Positions 29,145 to 37,391 of a DNA stretch of 54,466 nucleotides are shown piece by piece. Location of the stretch: contig CAUJHV010000028.1 of the NCBI GenBank assembly GCA_963205115.1, positions 1 to 54,466 of the forward strand, in the 5' to 3' direction. Origin of the DNA: Pseudomonadota bacterium (lineage in GTDB: Bacteria > Pseudomonadota > Gammaproteobacteria > Burkholderiales > Burkholderiaceae_C). A program made the position numbers and the translations under genes. Every line of letters begins with the position of its first letter. Within the stretch, counting starts at the first letter, position 1. The notes beneath the pieces are model-generated. The model was given only the letters and a program-made list of their open reading frames with translations, searched no databases and was not told the origin of the DNA.

Positions 29145-29221
29145 GCGGCTGTAGCTCAGTTGGATAGAGTACTTGGCTACGAACCAAGGGGTCGTGGGTT
29201 CGATTCCTGCCAGCCGCACCA
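29145..29221 (+). tRNA. tRNA-Arg (anticodon ACG)
   Basis: A full cloverleaf with CCA encoded: acceptor stem GCGGCTG/CAGCCGC, D arm GCTC...GAGT, anticodon arm CTTGG-CTACGAA-CCAAG with anticodon ACG at 29179-29181, T arm with TTCGATT. ACG (A34 normally converted to inosine) reads CGU/CGC/CGA arginine codons. It is the predicted integration target of the neighbouring integrase. Confidence 0.97.
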
Positions 29222-29241
29222 GAACATTGCGTTCTAGAACA

Positions 29242-29275
29242 ACGGGTTAGATGCTTCGGCGTCTAGCCCGTTTTT
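29242..29275 (+). terminator. Rho-independent terminator of tRNA-Arg
   Basis: A 13-bp stem, ACGGGTTAGATGC with GCGTCTAGCCCGT (two G-U pairs), closed by a TTCG tetraloop and followed by TTTTTCTTT. It ends the tRNA transcript and stays intact beside the integrase. Confidence 0.9.
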
Positions 29276-29276
29276 C

Positions 29277-29300
29277 TTTCTGCGCGACTTTCTGCGCGAC
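29277..29300. repeat. 12-bp tandem duplication near the tRNA terminator
   Basis: tttctgcgcgac occurs twice in direct succession (29277-29288 and 29289-29300), between the terminator and the integrase stop. It lies where an integrase arm-binding site or core site could be, but the role is unproven. Confidence 0.5.
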
Positions 29301-29311
29301 TTTTCCTGCCC

Positions 29312-30436
29312 TCATCCGTTGACCACCCGCAGCAGCGTGGTTCGGTCGCGCGTCTCGCGCACCTTGTTGGCCGCCTCCACCAGACGCGCGATCGTGGCAG
29401 TGGCGTAGTGCTGCGGCATGCCGGTCAGGGCATGCCCCAGCAACAAGGCACGGTCCTCTTCAGTCACGCCGGCCTCCCGCAGCCTTTGGCCGAAGGTGTG
29501 GCGCAGGTCGTGCACGCGGGCCCGTTCGAGCTTGGCGGCCCGCCTGGCGTTCTGGAACGCGGTGTTGTTCATCGTGTGGACCGGCCGGTACGGCATCACC
29601 GGTTCGTCCTCGATGTTCTTCACTCGCTCCCGTCGCCAGACGAACACGAACTCGTCGTGGTCCCCGCGGCACTCTTCGACGATCCTGGTCGCCACGTCGT
29701 TCAGGATCAGCACATGGGGTCGCTGGCCCTTGAACTCCGCAGCGGGGATCACGAAGACGCTGCGCTCCAACTCCGGCACCTTGCGCTCCCAGGCCCACTG
29801 CAGCCGGCACACGTTGTCGTCGCGTGCGCCGCAGTTGAGCGCGAAGAGCACCATGCGCTGCAGGTGCGCCGGCAGGTGCTTCATCAACTCCGCCTGCTCC
29901 GACCAGGTGATCGGGTAGGGCGGTCGCCTCTGCTGCCGCTCGTCGAGCATCTCGATCAATGGCGATGACAAGAGCCATGGCTTGCCGTGGCTGCGCCAGA
30001 CGCGGGTCGCACGGTTGAGCACCGTGCGCACGACCTCAAGGCTGCGATTGATCGTCGCGTTCTTGGCGCCTTCGGCCGCGCGTTCATCCTTGAAGCCCTC
30101 CAGGGCGTCGTTGCAGACGTCCCGCAGAGGCAGGCTGCCGATGTACGGCAGCAGGATGGTCACGTGGTACGAGATGACGTCCAAGGTGCGGACCCCTCGC
30201 TGCTTGCACTCGATCAGGTACTTTTGTGCAGCAGCTGCGAACAGCTGCTCAGCGCCTTCTCGAAGTTCGTGTTCGCGCCTGGCATCGACCTCGGCCTGCC
30301 GCGCCCTGAGCCAGACTTCGGCGCTGTCTTGGCTGACCTTGCCGAGCCTGGCGAAGACGCGTTCGCCCTTGTATTGCTTGTTGACCGTCCGTTCGCCGGA
30401 CCGATCGCAGAGGATGCCTGGTGTCCGAGTTCGCAT
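29312..30436 (-). CDS. Tyrosine-type integrase of the island
   Basis: A 374-aa phage-type integrase. The N-terminal arm-binding segment (TVNKQYKGERVFARLG) is followed by a core-binding domain. In the catalytic domain, Arg is in NCGARDDNVCRLQW, HDLRHTFGQRL carries His and Arg, and LGHALTGMPQHYATA carries His and the Tyr nucleophile. All expected residues are present, so it may be active. It faces tRNA-Arg. Its 5' end overlaps the HTH gene by 223 bp, unusually long, suggesting the HTH frame has lost its normal stop. Confidence 0.93.
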   Translation of the reverse strand: MRTRTPGILCDRSGERTVNKQYKGERVFARLGKVSQDSAEVWLRARQAEVDARREHELREGAEQLFAAAAQKYLIECKQRGVRTLDVISYHVTILLPYIGSLPLRDVCNDALEGFKDERAAEGAKNATINRSLEVVRTVLNRATRVWRSHGKPWLLSSPLIEMLDERQQRRPPYPITWSEQAELMKHLPAHLQRMVLFALNCGARDDNVCRLQWAWERKVPELERSVFVIPAAEFKGQRPHVLILNDVATRIVEECRGDHDEFVFVWRRERVKNIEDEPVMPYRPVHTMNNTAFQNARRAAKLERARVHDLRHTFGQRLREAGVTEEDRALLLGHALTGMPQHYATATIARLVEAANKVRETRDRTTLLRVVNG

Positions 30437-30660
30437 GGAACTGCTCCTTTCGTCGACTTGCGACTCGGGCGCCCTCGCTCACGAATATACGCGTCGGCCC
30501 AGGCGTCGAGCTCCTGGCGATCGAAGGCGATGCACCGGCCGCCGAACGGGATTTCGGTGAGCGACGGGCGAATCTCGGCGTCGAAGCGGTTGCGGTCGAC
30601 GCCGAGGTAGGCTGGCGCGTCGCGGTGACGGATCAGCCTCGGCGCGATCACGCTGGGCAC
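30214..30660 (-). CDS. HTH DNA-binding protein, excisionase-like (AlpA-type)
   Basis: The first 65 residues (RHRDAPAYLGVDRNRFDAEIRPSLTEIPFGGRCIAFDRQELDAWADAY, quoted in part: DAPAYLGVDRNRFD, RCIAFDRQELDAW) form a winged helix typical of excisionases/AlpA regulators. The start is GTG at 30660. The remaining 80 residues overlap the integrase in another frame, are Ser/Arg/Ala-rich and look non-native, so the real protein may be about 70 aa with a frameshift near its end. Such proteins bias integrase toward excision or regulate it. Confidence 0.6.
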   Translation of the reverse strand: MPSVIAPRLIRHRDAPAYLGVDRNRFDAEIRPSLTEIPFGGRCIAFDRQELDAWADAYIRERGRPSRKSTKGAVPCELGHQASSAIGPANGRSTSNTRANASSPGSARSAKTAPKSGSGRGRPRSMPGANTNFEKALSSCSQLLHKST

Positions 30661-30854
30661 CGTTCATGGCAGGGGTGATCCACTTCTGCGATCAACGTCT
30701 CGACATCCACGCCATGCGCCGTCGAGGTGTGGTCAGCGGTGGCCGCCCGCTTGCGGTGTGCGTGCTTCGACTCGGCGCCCAAGGAGTGGATAGGTGCCTT
30801 GCGACGCATGCCGAGGTACTCCATCGCTTCGGCGCTGTTCAGGCCGTGCTTCAC
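30648..30854 (-). CDS. Small ORF of the integrase leader operon
   Basis: A 68-aa frame from GTG at 30854 (VKHGLNSAEAMEYLGMRRKA...). The AEAMEYLGMRRK segment resembles the first helix-turn-helix of excisionase-like proteins. Its start overlaps the stop of the preceding small ORF (GTGA) and its end overlaps the start of the HTH gene, the usual coupling pattern in an operon. Function unknown; it could be a degraded regulator. Confidence 0.4.
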   Translation of the reverse strand: MKHGLNSAEAMEYLGMRRKAPIHSLGAESKHAHRKRAATADHTSTAHGVDVETLIAEVDHPCHERCPA

Positions 30855-30997
30855 GATGCATTTCCTGCCTGGGCATCGTCCGGCGCTTCCGCCGGCGTCA
30901 ACGGGACGCGCCGCTGGGCCACGATGTAGGCCGTGGCTGCGCGCACGCGATCCTGGCGGATGCAGCCACGACAAGGCGTTGGGGCGCAGCAGTCCAT
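30851..30997 (-). CDS. Small ORF, possibly frameshifted
   Basis: A 48-aa frame from ATG at 30997 (MDCCAPTPCRGCIRQDRVRAA...) ending ...PDDAQAGNAS. It has four Cys in the first 11 residues and a basic helix. An adjacent frame upstream (MSSKDSWRTVHN from about 31033) may be its displaced start. It is translationally coupled to the next small ORF by a 4-bp overlap. Function unknown. Confidence 0.3.
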   Translation of the reverse strand: MDCCAPTPCRGCIRQDRVRAATAYIVAQRRVPLTPAEAPDDAQAGNAS

Positions 30998-31033
30998 TGT
31001 GAACAGTGCGCCAAGAATCTTTCGATGACATGT

Positions 31034-32343
31034 GAGGTCTCCAGATGCGGGCCGCGCGAGCCAAGGCGGTCGTCAATTGGGTGGGAACGCAACCGGGTGT
31101 CAACCCTGCACCGGCGTCCCCGCGCGGGCATGGCATTGGAGGTCGATCGATGTCATCCGAGCGGCAGGCCTCCATGCCGGTGGACGCTTCCAGGTTTGCA
31201 GCCGATGGCGGCTGCTGGTGGTCGTAAAAATGTCTATCCAGGTGAGTGCAGAGCGTTTCTGCAAGGCACCCCCGCGCACTTCAAAGTGCATGGCACCGGC
31301 ATCTCGACGGATGCAGGCTGCCGCCCAGGCTGACCTGGGTTCCCTGGGTTGCTCATTGACCCGATGCTTCCCGCTGGAAGAACTCCCCTACCACCGGGGA
31401 GAGCGGGGCCGCGTCTACAGCCGGGTGCCGCGCCTCAGAGGGGCGACAAAGCACACGGGCGCCTCAAGGGCGGTCGACGAAGGCACGGGTTGGTCATGCG
31501 CGGCCGTAGGGCTGCGCACGTCGCAGGCTCGCACATCGGCGGCGTCTGCGACTTCGAAGGGTCCGATGAACGGATCGATATGGAATGGCATCACCGCGTC
31601 GGGCGCGGTACGGCTCTCGATCTTGAAGAACAGGAGCCGGCGGCAGGTGCGGGTCACGACCGCTAACGGCTGCTTCATGGCACCGAGGCCAACGGACACA
31701 GCGTCCGGCCTGCTTGGACTTGAAGGTCTTGCGGCAGGCACGCAAGGCTCAGCACAGAGTTGACACGCGATCAGGCGCGGTCGTCAAGGCCCGCGATACA
31801 ACTGTCGCATGACCATTCGGCAGGGGCCTGCGACCCGGAGCCGTGAGAAGCGTTTCCAAGAAGTTCCTCAAGTGCCGATTAGTGTTTGAAGCACAACCTG
31901 CGTCAGCAACCGCGCGGTGTTGACAACGATTCTTCCGGCCTCTAGTTCGGACAGGATTTGATTGGCGACGTTGGGCATGGTTGAGGGCGGGCAGGACCTT
32001 CAAGCCGGAAGTACCCGTAGGGGCACCGCCGTCGATCTGACGCAAGTGCCGCCCTCGACGTTTGGTACCCGACGGAGGCCCTTCAGGAGCCTGGCCAAGC
32101 GCTCGGCAACGTCGCGTCGCCCGTTCCAAGCCCCACGCGGCGCGATGCTAGAGTGACCGTTACACAGGGACGTGCAGATGGTGACTCCATGACCGCAGGG
32201 TCGATTCGGTTCCACGAACAACCTCGGCGGCATCGCCGCTCTGCGAATCCGGCGCCGATAGCCGGCCCACGCATGGCCTGCCGTCAAGGCGCTGCGGGCC
32301 AACGCCCGCCCGTCGATCCAGTCGCACGCCAGGGATCACCGTC
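31034..32343. other. 1.3-kb region with no convincing gene
   Basis: No frame here has recognisable domains or clean starts; long frames are arginine/serine/proline-rich shadows on both strands. A drop in GC occurs around 31,850-31,980. A 36-residue minus-strand frame at 31,868-31,978 (MPNVANQILSELEAGRI...) reads like natural protein and may be a relic or small gene, but has no clear ribosome-binding site. The region probably holds decayed island DNA and the promoter of the HNH gene. Confidence 0.5.
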
Positions 32344-33282
32344 ATGATGTTCTGGGTGGGCACGACAGACACTCGCTGGTTCGAGTTCCTGGCCCCGCGT
32401 CACCTGGACGAGGTGAACTTCTGGCAGCCATCGGTGCGCTCCGCGTTCGAGAACGCGCCCAGCGGAATGCCGTTCGTGTTCAAGGTGAAGCGTCCCCACA
32501 ACCACATTGCAGGTGCCGGCTACTTCATCACACGCAGCGTGCTGCCGCTCGACCTGGCCTGGGAAATCTTCGGGCAGAAGAACGGCGCGGCTTCACTCGC
32601 AGAACTGCGTGAGCTTCTGGGGCCCCTGGTCGGCCGCGGCACACCGCTCACCCAGATCACGTGCCAGGTCATAGCCAACCCCGTCTTCTTCGAACCGCAA
32701 GACTGGCTGCCCGATCCGCCGGGCTGGTCGTCCAACATCGTGCGCGGCAAGATGTACCGGACCGAGGAGGCCGAAGGCGCCACGATCTGGGCGCATGTGC
32801 TGCCGCTGCTCGCCCGTGGTCTCGAAGCCCAGGCCGAGGCCACGGATAGCGGCGCCCTGGTCGTGAACGAGCCGGCGGCGCGGTACGGTGAGCCCATCCT
32901 GATGCGGCCCCGGCTCGGCCAGGGCTCGTTCCGCGTGGTCGTCACTGAGGCCTACAACCGCAAGTGCGCCATGACCGGCGAAAGCACCTTGTTGGCACTG
33001 GAGGCCGCGCACATCGTGCCCTACGCCGAGGAAGGTGCGCACGACGTGCGCAACGGCCTGCTGCTGCGGGCCGACTTCCACCGCCTGTTCGACGCCGGCC
33101 TGGTGTCAGTGACGCCCGACATGACGATCCGCGTCAGCCCGCGCATCCGCGAAGCGTGGTTCAACGGCAAGGCTTACTACCGGATGGACGGCCAACCGCT
33201 GACCGTCACGCCGACGCGGCCGGAGTACCGGCCCGATCCCGACCGCTTGCAATGGCACCTCAAGAACAGGTTTCAGGCATGA
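32344..33282 (+). CDS. HNH endonuclease, putative modification-dependent restriction enzyme
   Basis: A 312-aa nuclease. The C-terminal HNH motif is AAHIVPYAEEGAHD (His near 223), RNGLLLRADFHRLFD (Asn and His near 238-247), matching HNH_2 restriction-type domains. The first about 150 residues (FWVGTTDTRWFEFL, FKVKRPHNHIAGAGYF, NPVFF) resemble PUA/EVE-like modified-base readers, suggesting the enzyme cuts DNA with modified bases; this is inference from fold resemblance. The ATG at 32344 or 32347 could start it. Its stop overlaps the MazG-like start. Confidence 0.82.
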   Translation: MMFWVGTTDTRWFEFLAPRHLDEVNFWQPSVRSAFENAPSGMPFVFKVKRPHNHIAGAGYFITRSVLPLDLAWEIFGQKNGAASLAELRELLGPLVGRGTPLTQITCQVIANPVFFEPQDWLPDPPGWSSNIVRGKMYRTEEAEGATIWAHVLPLLARGLEAQAEATDSGALVVNEPAARYGEPILMRPRLGQGSFRVVVTEAYNRKCAMTGESTLLALEAAHIVPYAEEGAHDVRNGLLLRADFHRLFDAGLVSVTPDMTIRVSPRIREAWFNGKAYYRMDGQPLTVTPTRPEYRPDPDRLQWHLKNRFQA

Positions 33283-33629
33283 CGCATTTGCCCGAAGAAC
33301 TCACCCAGCGCCTGCTGGCCTTCCGCGCCGAGCGTGACTGGGAGCAGTTTCACAACGCTCGAAGCCTTGCCACCGCCCTGTCCGTGGAGGCGTCCGAGTT
33401 GCTGGAGCACTTCATCTGGGCCAAGGACGCCGACGTGGCCGAGATCGTCGACAAGCGCCGCGATGAAATCGAAGCCGAGCTTGCCGATGTCGGCATGCTG
33501 CTGGCCTACCTGTGCCACGACCTGGGCGTTGACCTGGCGGCCGCGGTGTCGCGGAAGATGGATGCCAACGCAATCAAGTACCCCGTTGAGAAGTCGCGGG
33601 GGCGATCTGAGAAGTACACGCGACTGTGA
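33279..33629 (+). CDS. MazG-like nucleotide pyrophosphohydrolase
   Basis: A 116-aa all-helical NTP pyrophosphatase. EASELLEHFIW and EAELADVGMLLAYLCHDL give the ExxE and ExxD metal-binding residues, with the basic C-terminal KYPVEKSRGRSEKYTR typical of the YpjD/MazG-like family. Such enzymes hydrolyse NTPs/dNTPs, for house-cleaning or depletion during infection. The ATGA overlap with the HNH gene shows coupling; the pair is a plausible small defence unit. Confidence 0.9.
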   Translation: MTHLPEELTQRLLAFRAERDWEQFHNARSLATALSVEASELLEHFIWAKDADVAEIVDKRRDEIEAELADVGMLLAYLCHDLGVDLAAAVSRKMDANAIKYPVEKSRGRSEKYTRL

Positions 33630-33678
33630 GGGGTGCTGGCGCGCTCTTGTCTCGGCAATGAGGTGACGGGCCGTCGGG

Positions 33679-36600
33679 CTACCAGTGCTTCGAAAAGTCG
33701 CCCACGTTGGTCGACCGCACGAACTTGGCGGCGTTCGCTCCCTCGCCGATGGCGGCGAAGTGCTCGCGCCCGCAGGCGATCTTGGCTGCTTCGCTGTCCC
33801 GCAGTGCATCGTCGAACAGCGTGCTCTTGGTCTCGACGACGAAGTACAGCCGATCGGTGCCGTCAGCGTTCACCACCACGGCCCAGTCGGGGTTGTAGTT
33901 GCCGAGCGGCGTGGGCACGGTGAACCAGCCCGGCAGCTTGGCGTACAGCTTCACCGCGGTGTTCTTCTCCAGGTCCTCGGCGAAGCTGCGCTCGGTGTCG
34001 GAGTCGTAGACCACCTTCTCATGGATGGACTTCGTCGCATCGAGCATGTTGGTCAGGTAGCCCGTCAGCTCCTTCTGCTCGAACAGCTCCTGGGCATAGA
34101 TCTCGCTGCCGTCGGCCGTCTTGCCTAGGCGCCGGTACTTGATCCCATCGACCAGCGCCTGGCGCTTCGTGCGATTGATGGACTCGGCCGCCACGTCGAT
34201 GAACTGCGCAGGGTTGAGCTTGAAGTCGTCGAGCCGGCCGCTCTCGGTGAGGATCCTCACGATGCTGCGGCGCGTCAGCTGCGTACGGTCCTGTAGCTCG
34301 GTCAGCAGGTCGGGCAGCGGTATGTCGCCCTCGGTCATTGAGACGAAGTTCGACGTCGCCGTTTGCTTGGTGTCTACGCCGCCCTGGGTGATGAGCACCG
34401 TCGCCGTGCGGAAACGCAGCCGTGTCCGCGTGACAGGCGCGTCGGCCAGTACCTGGCGGATCGTGCTGGCGCAACGGCTGATGAGCAGCTCGTTATCGAA
34501 CTGCACGCGGTAGGTCGTGCGGTGTTTGATGCGGTCCCACAGCGCCTTGAAATCGTCGCTGAGGTAGACGCCGCGGCGCAGCTTGACCGTGTCGCGCTTG
34601 TTCGCGTCCTTGATGTCCAGCTTGCCGGCCAGCTTGTGCAACAGGGTCAGGATGGGTTGCCGCGCCGTGGCGAACGCGTCGGGCAACACCAGCGTGTCCT
34701 CCTTCAACGCCTTGCGCAGCGTGTCCAGCACCTTGCCTCGGGCGTCGATCAGACCGCCGGCCTTCAGGTGCTCCCACAATTGCTTTGCCAAGTCCACGCC
34801 CATCGGCTTGGCCTGCCCGTCGGCGCCGACGATGCTCAGTGGTGCGAACTGGTGACTCTCGACGATGCCGAAGCGGATGCCGGTGTCCTGCTCAATCTCG
34901 CGCTGCAGGTTCTCGGCGAACGACTCGTAGCTCTCGTTGGCCACCACGGTCAGCGTGTTCACTGCAAAGCCCCGCAGCCGCTCGCCGTTCTGGTTCACCG
35001 CCAGCCGCAGGCCGCGGCCAATCGTCTGCCGGCGCTCGCGCTCGGTGTTCATCTCGCGCAGGTTGCAAATCTGGAACACGTTTGGGCTGTCCCACCCTTC
35101 GCGCAGCGCCGAGTGCGAGAAGATGAACTTCAGCGGCGTCTCGAAGCTGAGCAGCCGCTCCTTGTCCTTCATGATCAGGTTGTAGGCCCGCTCGGCGTTG
35201 TCTCGGTTGCTCTGGTTGTTCTCGGCCGTGTCGGTCCACGTGCCCTTCTTGTCGACAGAGAAGTAGCCGTCGTGCACCTCGCCGGGCGCCACGCCCAGGT
35301 CGATCTCGTTGAACAGGCTTTGATAGTCGGGGTGCCGCGCCAGTCGGGCGAACTCCTGCTCGAACATCAGCGCGTACTTGCCTTTCACGGGCTCGCCGGC
35401 ATCGTTGTACTGGCGGTAGAAGTCCACCTTGTCGATGAAAAACAGGCTCAGCACTTTGATGCCCTGCGGCCCAAGGCGCAGTTCCTTCTTCAGGTGCTCT
35501 TCGATCGTGCGCTTGATCATCTGGCGCTTGATGGCGTCGCCGTCGATGTCGCCGATGGCGGCATCCACATGCAGCCACTGCTCGCCACCGGGCATGCGGA
35601 TCTCGACGCGCTGGGCGCCGCGCTTGGCTTGAATCTCGCCGACCATGAAGTTGGCGTACAGCTGCCGGCCGGTGTGCTGCTCCAGGTCGTCGCCGTCCTG
35701 CACCCACACGTCCTTGCGCGCCACCTTACCGCCTTGCTGCACGTCCAGCTCCAGCCGGGCCAGCACGCTGCCACTCTTGCTGCGCACCTCCTGCAGCCGC
35801 ACGTAGGCCTTGTTCTGTCCGCCATCCACCTCGGCCGAGGCCACCTCGATCTGCTTGACCAGCTGGCGCTCGTAAGCGTCGATGGCGTCCAGCCGGTAGA
35901 CCATGTGGTGCTTGTCCACGTGTGTGGCCGAATAGCGCAGGGTGCACAACGGGTTCATGGCCTCCAGCGCTTCCTTGCCGCGGCCCTCCAGGCCGCCGTC
36001 CACGCTCTGCGGCTCGTCGACGATCAGCACCGGCTGCGTGGCTCGGATCAGGTCGATGGGCTTTTCGCCGCCGGTCTTCTCGCTGTCCTTGTAGAGGTTG
36101 TTGACGTCCTTCTTGTTGATGGCGCCCACGGTCACTACCATCACCTGCAGGTGCTGGCTGGTGGCGAAGTTACGCACCTGGTTCAGCTTGGCCGAGTCGT
36201 ACAGGAAGTACTCGAAGGGCTGGCCGCTGTAGAGTGACTGGAAGTGCGGCGCCATGATCTGCAGGCTCTTGTAGACGCCCTCCTTGATGGCCACCGAGGG
36301 CACCACGATCACGAACTTGGTGAAGCCGTAACGCTTGTTCAGCTCGAACACCGTGCGCAGGTAGACGTAGGTCTTGCCTGTGCCGGTTTCCATCTCCACC
36401 GTGAAGTCACGCGAGGCCAAGCTCTCGCTTGGTTTCAGGCCGTGGCGCAACTGCACCTTGTTCAGGTTGGCCAGCAGGTCCTGGCTGTCCAACTGCAGGC
36501 GGTTGCCGATGCCCAGGTCCGATTCGGCCAGGCCCAGGTCCATCTGCACGCCGTCGCCCTCCATGCCGGGCAGCGCGCCTTGGGCACCGTCCCCGGCGTA

Positions 36601-36723
36601 GATCGAGCGCGGTGCTGTCACCGTGAATTCGCTGCGGCAGACTTCTTGGCCGGCGAACAGGTCGCACACCGCCTGGATGGCGGCGGCCTGGTAGTCGAGG
36701 TTGTGTTCGAACTGGAGCTTCAT
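33679..36723 (-). CDS. Type III restriction enzyme subunit Res
   Basis: A 1014-aa helicase-nuclease that translocates and cleaves DNA with Mod. Walker A METGTGKTY is at residues 111-119, motif II VDEPQ near 235, and helicase domain 2 has a GRGLRLAVNQNGER motif VI-like segment. The C-terminal PD-(D/E)xK nuclease is NPDWAVVV...FVVETKST near residue 945-970. Length fits EcoP15I-like Res. The start at 36723 (MKLQFEHNLDY) was chosen over an upstream frame with no homology. It is the last gene of the defence operon, 20 bp after DUF4276. Confidence 0.95.
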   Translation of the reverse strand: MKLQFEHNLDYQAAAIQAVCDLFAGQEVCRSEFTVTAPRSIYAGDGAQGALPGMEGDGVQMDLGLAESDLGIGNRLQLDSQDLLANLNKVQLRHGLKPSESLASRDFTVEMETGTGKTYVYLRTVFELNKRYGFTKFVIVVPSVAIKEGVYKSLQIMAPHFQSLYSGQPFEYFLYDSAKLNQVRNFATSQHLQVMVVTVGAINKKDVNNLYKDSEKTGGEKPIDLIRATQPVLIVDEPQSVDGGLEGRGKEALEAMNPLCTLRYSATHVDKHHMVYRLDAIDAYERQLVKQIEVASAEVDGGQNKAYVRLQEVRSKSGSVLARLELDVQQGGKVARKDVWVQDGDDLEQHTGRQLYANFMVGEIQAKRGAQRVEIRMPGGEQWLHVDAAIGDIDGDAIKRQMIKRTIEEHLKKELRLGPQGIKVLSLFFIDKVDFYRQYNDAGEPVKGKYALMFEQEFARLARHPDYQSLFNEIDLGVAPGEVHDGYFSVDKKGTWTDTAENNQSNRDNAERAYNLIMKDKERLLSFETPLKFIFSHSALREGWDSPNVFQICNLREMNTERERRQTIGRGLRLAVNQNGERLRGFAVNTLTVVANESYESFAENLQREIEQDTGIRFGIVESHQFAPLSIVGADGQAKPMGVDLAKQLWEHLKAGGLIDARGKVLDTLRKALKEDTLVLPDAFATARQPILTLLHKLAGKLDIKDANKRDTVKLRRGVYLSDDFKALWDRIKHRTTYRVQFDNELLISRCASTIRQVLADAPVTRTRLRFRTATVLITQGGVDTKQTATSNFVSMTEGDIPLPDLLTELQDRTQLTRRSIVRILTESGRLDDFKLNPAQFIDVAAESINRTKRQALVDGIKYRRLGKTADGSEIYAQELFEQKELTGYLTNMLDATKSIHEKVVYDSDTERSFAEDLEKNTAVKLYAKLPGWFTVPTPLGNYNPDWAVVVNADGTDRLYFVVETKSTLFDDALRDSEAAKIACGREHFAAIGEGANAAKFVRSTNVGDFSKHW

Positions 36724-36743
36724 TGTTTGTCCGTCGCAGCGCC

Positions 36744-37391
36744 TCAGCGCCCGCCCCACTGTTCAAGACGTGTAACCCAGGCATCGAAGCCGGGACACTC
36801 AGCGCGAATTCTGGGCACGCCGATGGCCTCGGCGATCAGCGGGCCGTGCGCCACCTTGCCGTACTGCCCGCCCGAAAACACTGACATGATGCGTTTGGAG
36901 GGCGCCGTCTGAGGGCTGTCATTGATGTCTTCCGGCGTCGCGTACTGGTCACGAATCGATTGAAGCTTGGCCCGCGTCTGATCGCTCCAGCCGTTTTGCA
37001 CCCACTCGAACGCGTCAACGTCGCTGAACAGCAGCGCCTCGAACTCGTACCGCTGAACGTGGGGAACCACGCGATCTGCTCGTAGGTCCGGAATCTGACG
37101 CGCGGTGGCATCCAGGATCGCGGCCTCCAATGCGTCTTTGTCGCGCCCGCCGGCCCGACCGAAGCCGTATAGGTCGAGAAGCGTCGTGATGTAGTCGAAG
37201 TGGTGGTACTCGAAGCGAATGTGCTGCGCCACGCGCTCCACTGACACCGATCCGCCTCCCTGTTTGCCGGGGCGCGTCTTGAGCAGGGAAGAGTGGACCG
37301 CCAGCCCGTGGTCGCGCAGGTGCGGCTCCAAGCAGCTGCGAACAAACTCGGCTTCGGTCTGGCCTTCGCAGATCACCAGCAACCGCGTCAC
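36744..37391 (-). CDS. DUF4276 family protein, TOPRIM-like
   Basis: A 215-aa protein. MTRLLVICEGQTEAEFVRSCLEPHL gives the N-terminal acidic motif and DYITTLLDLYGF a second acidic strand, as expected for TOPRIM-like DUF4276. HVQRYEFEALLFSDVDAF and a C-terminal basic helix are also family features. DUF4276 genes usually follow an AAA ATPase gene; here they overlap by 4 bp. TOPRIM nucleases of PARIS act after ATPase sensing of phage anti-restriction proteins; whether this pair works that way is inference. Confidence 0.88.
   Translation of the reverse strand: MTRLLVICEGQTEAEFVRSCLEPHLRDHGLAVHSSLLKTRPGKQGGGSVSVERVAQHIRFEYHHFDYITTLLDLYGFGRAGGRDKDALEAAILDATARQIPDLRADRVVPHVQRYEFEALLFSDVDAFEWVQNGWSDQTRAKLQSIRDQYATPEDINDSPQTAPSKRIMSVFSGGQYGKVAHGPLIAEAIGVPRIRAECPGFDAWVTRLEQWGGR

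Noticed and set aside
30648..31175. Single 175-codon minus-strand gene
   Set aside because: The upstream part reads better in another frame as two short coupled ORFs, so the single long frame is probably not one protein.
34363..36237. 624-codon plus-strand frame opposite res
   Set aside because: A Val/Gln/His-rich shadow of the Res coding frame without homology signals.
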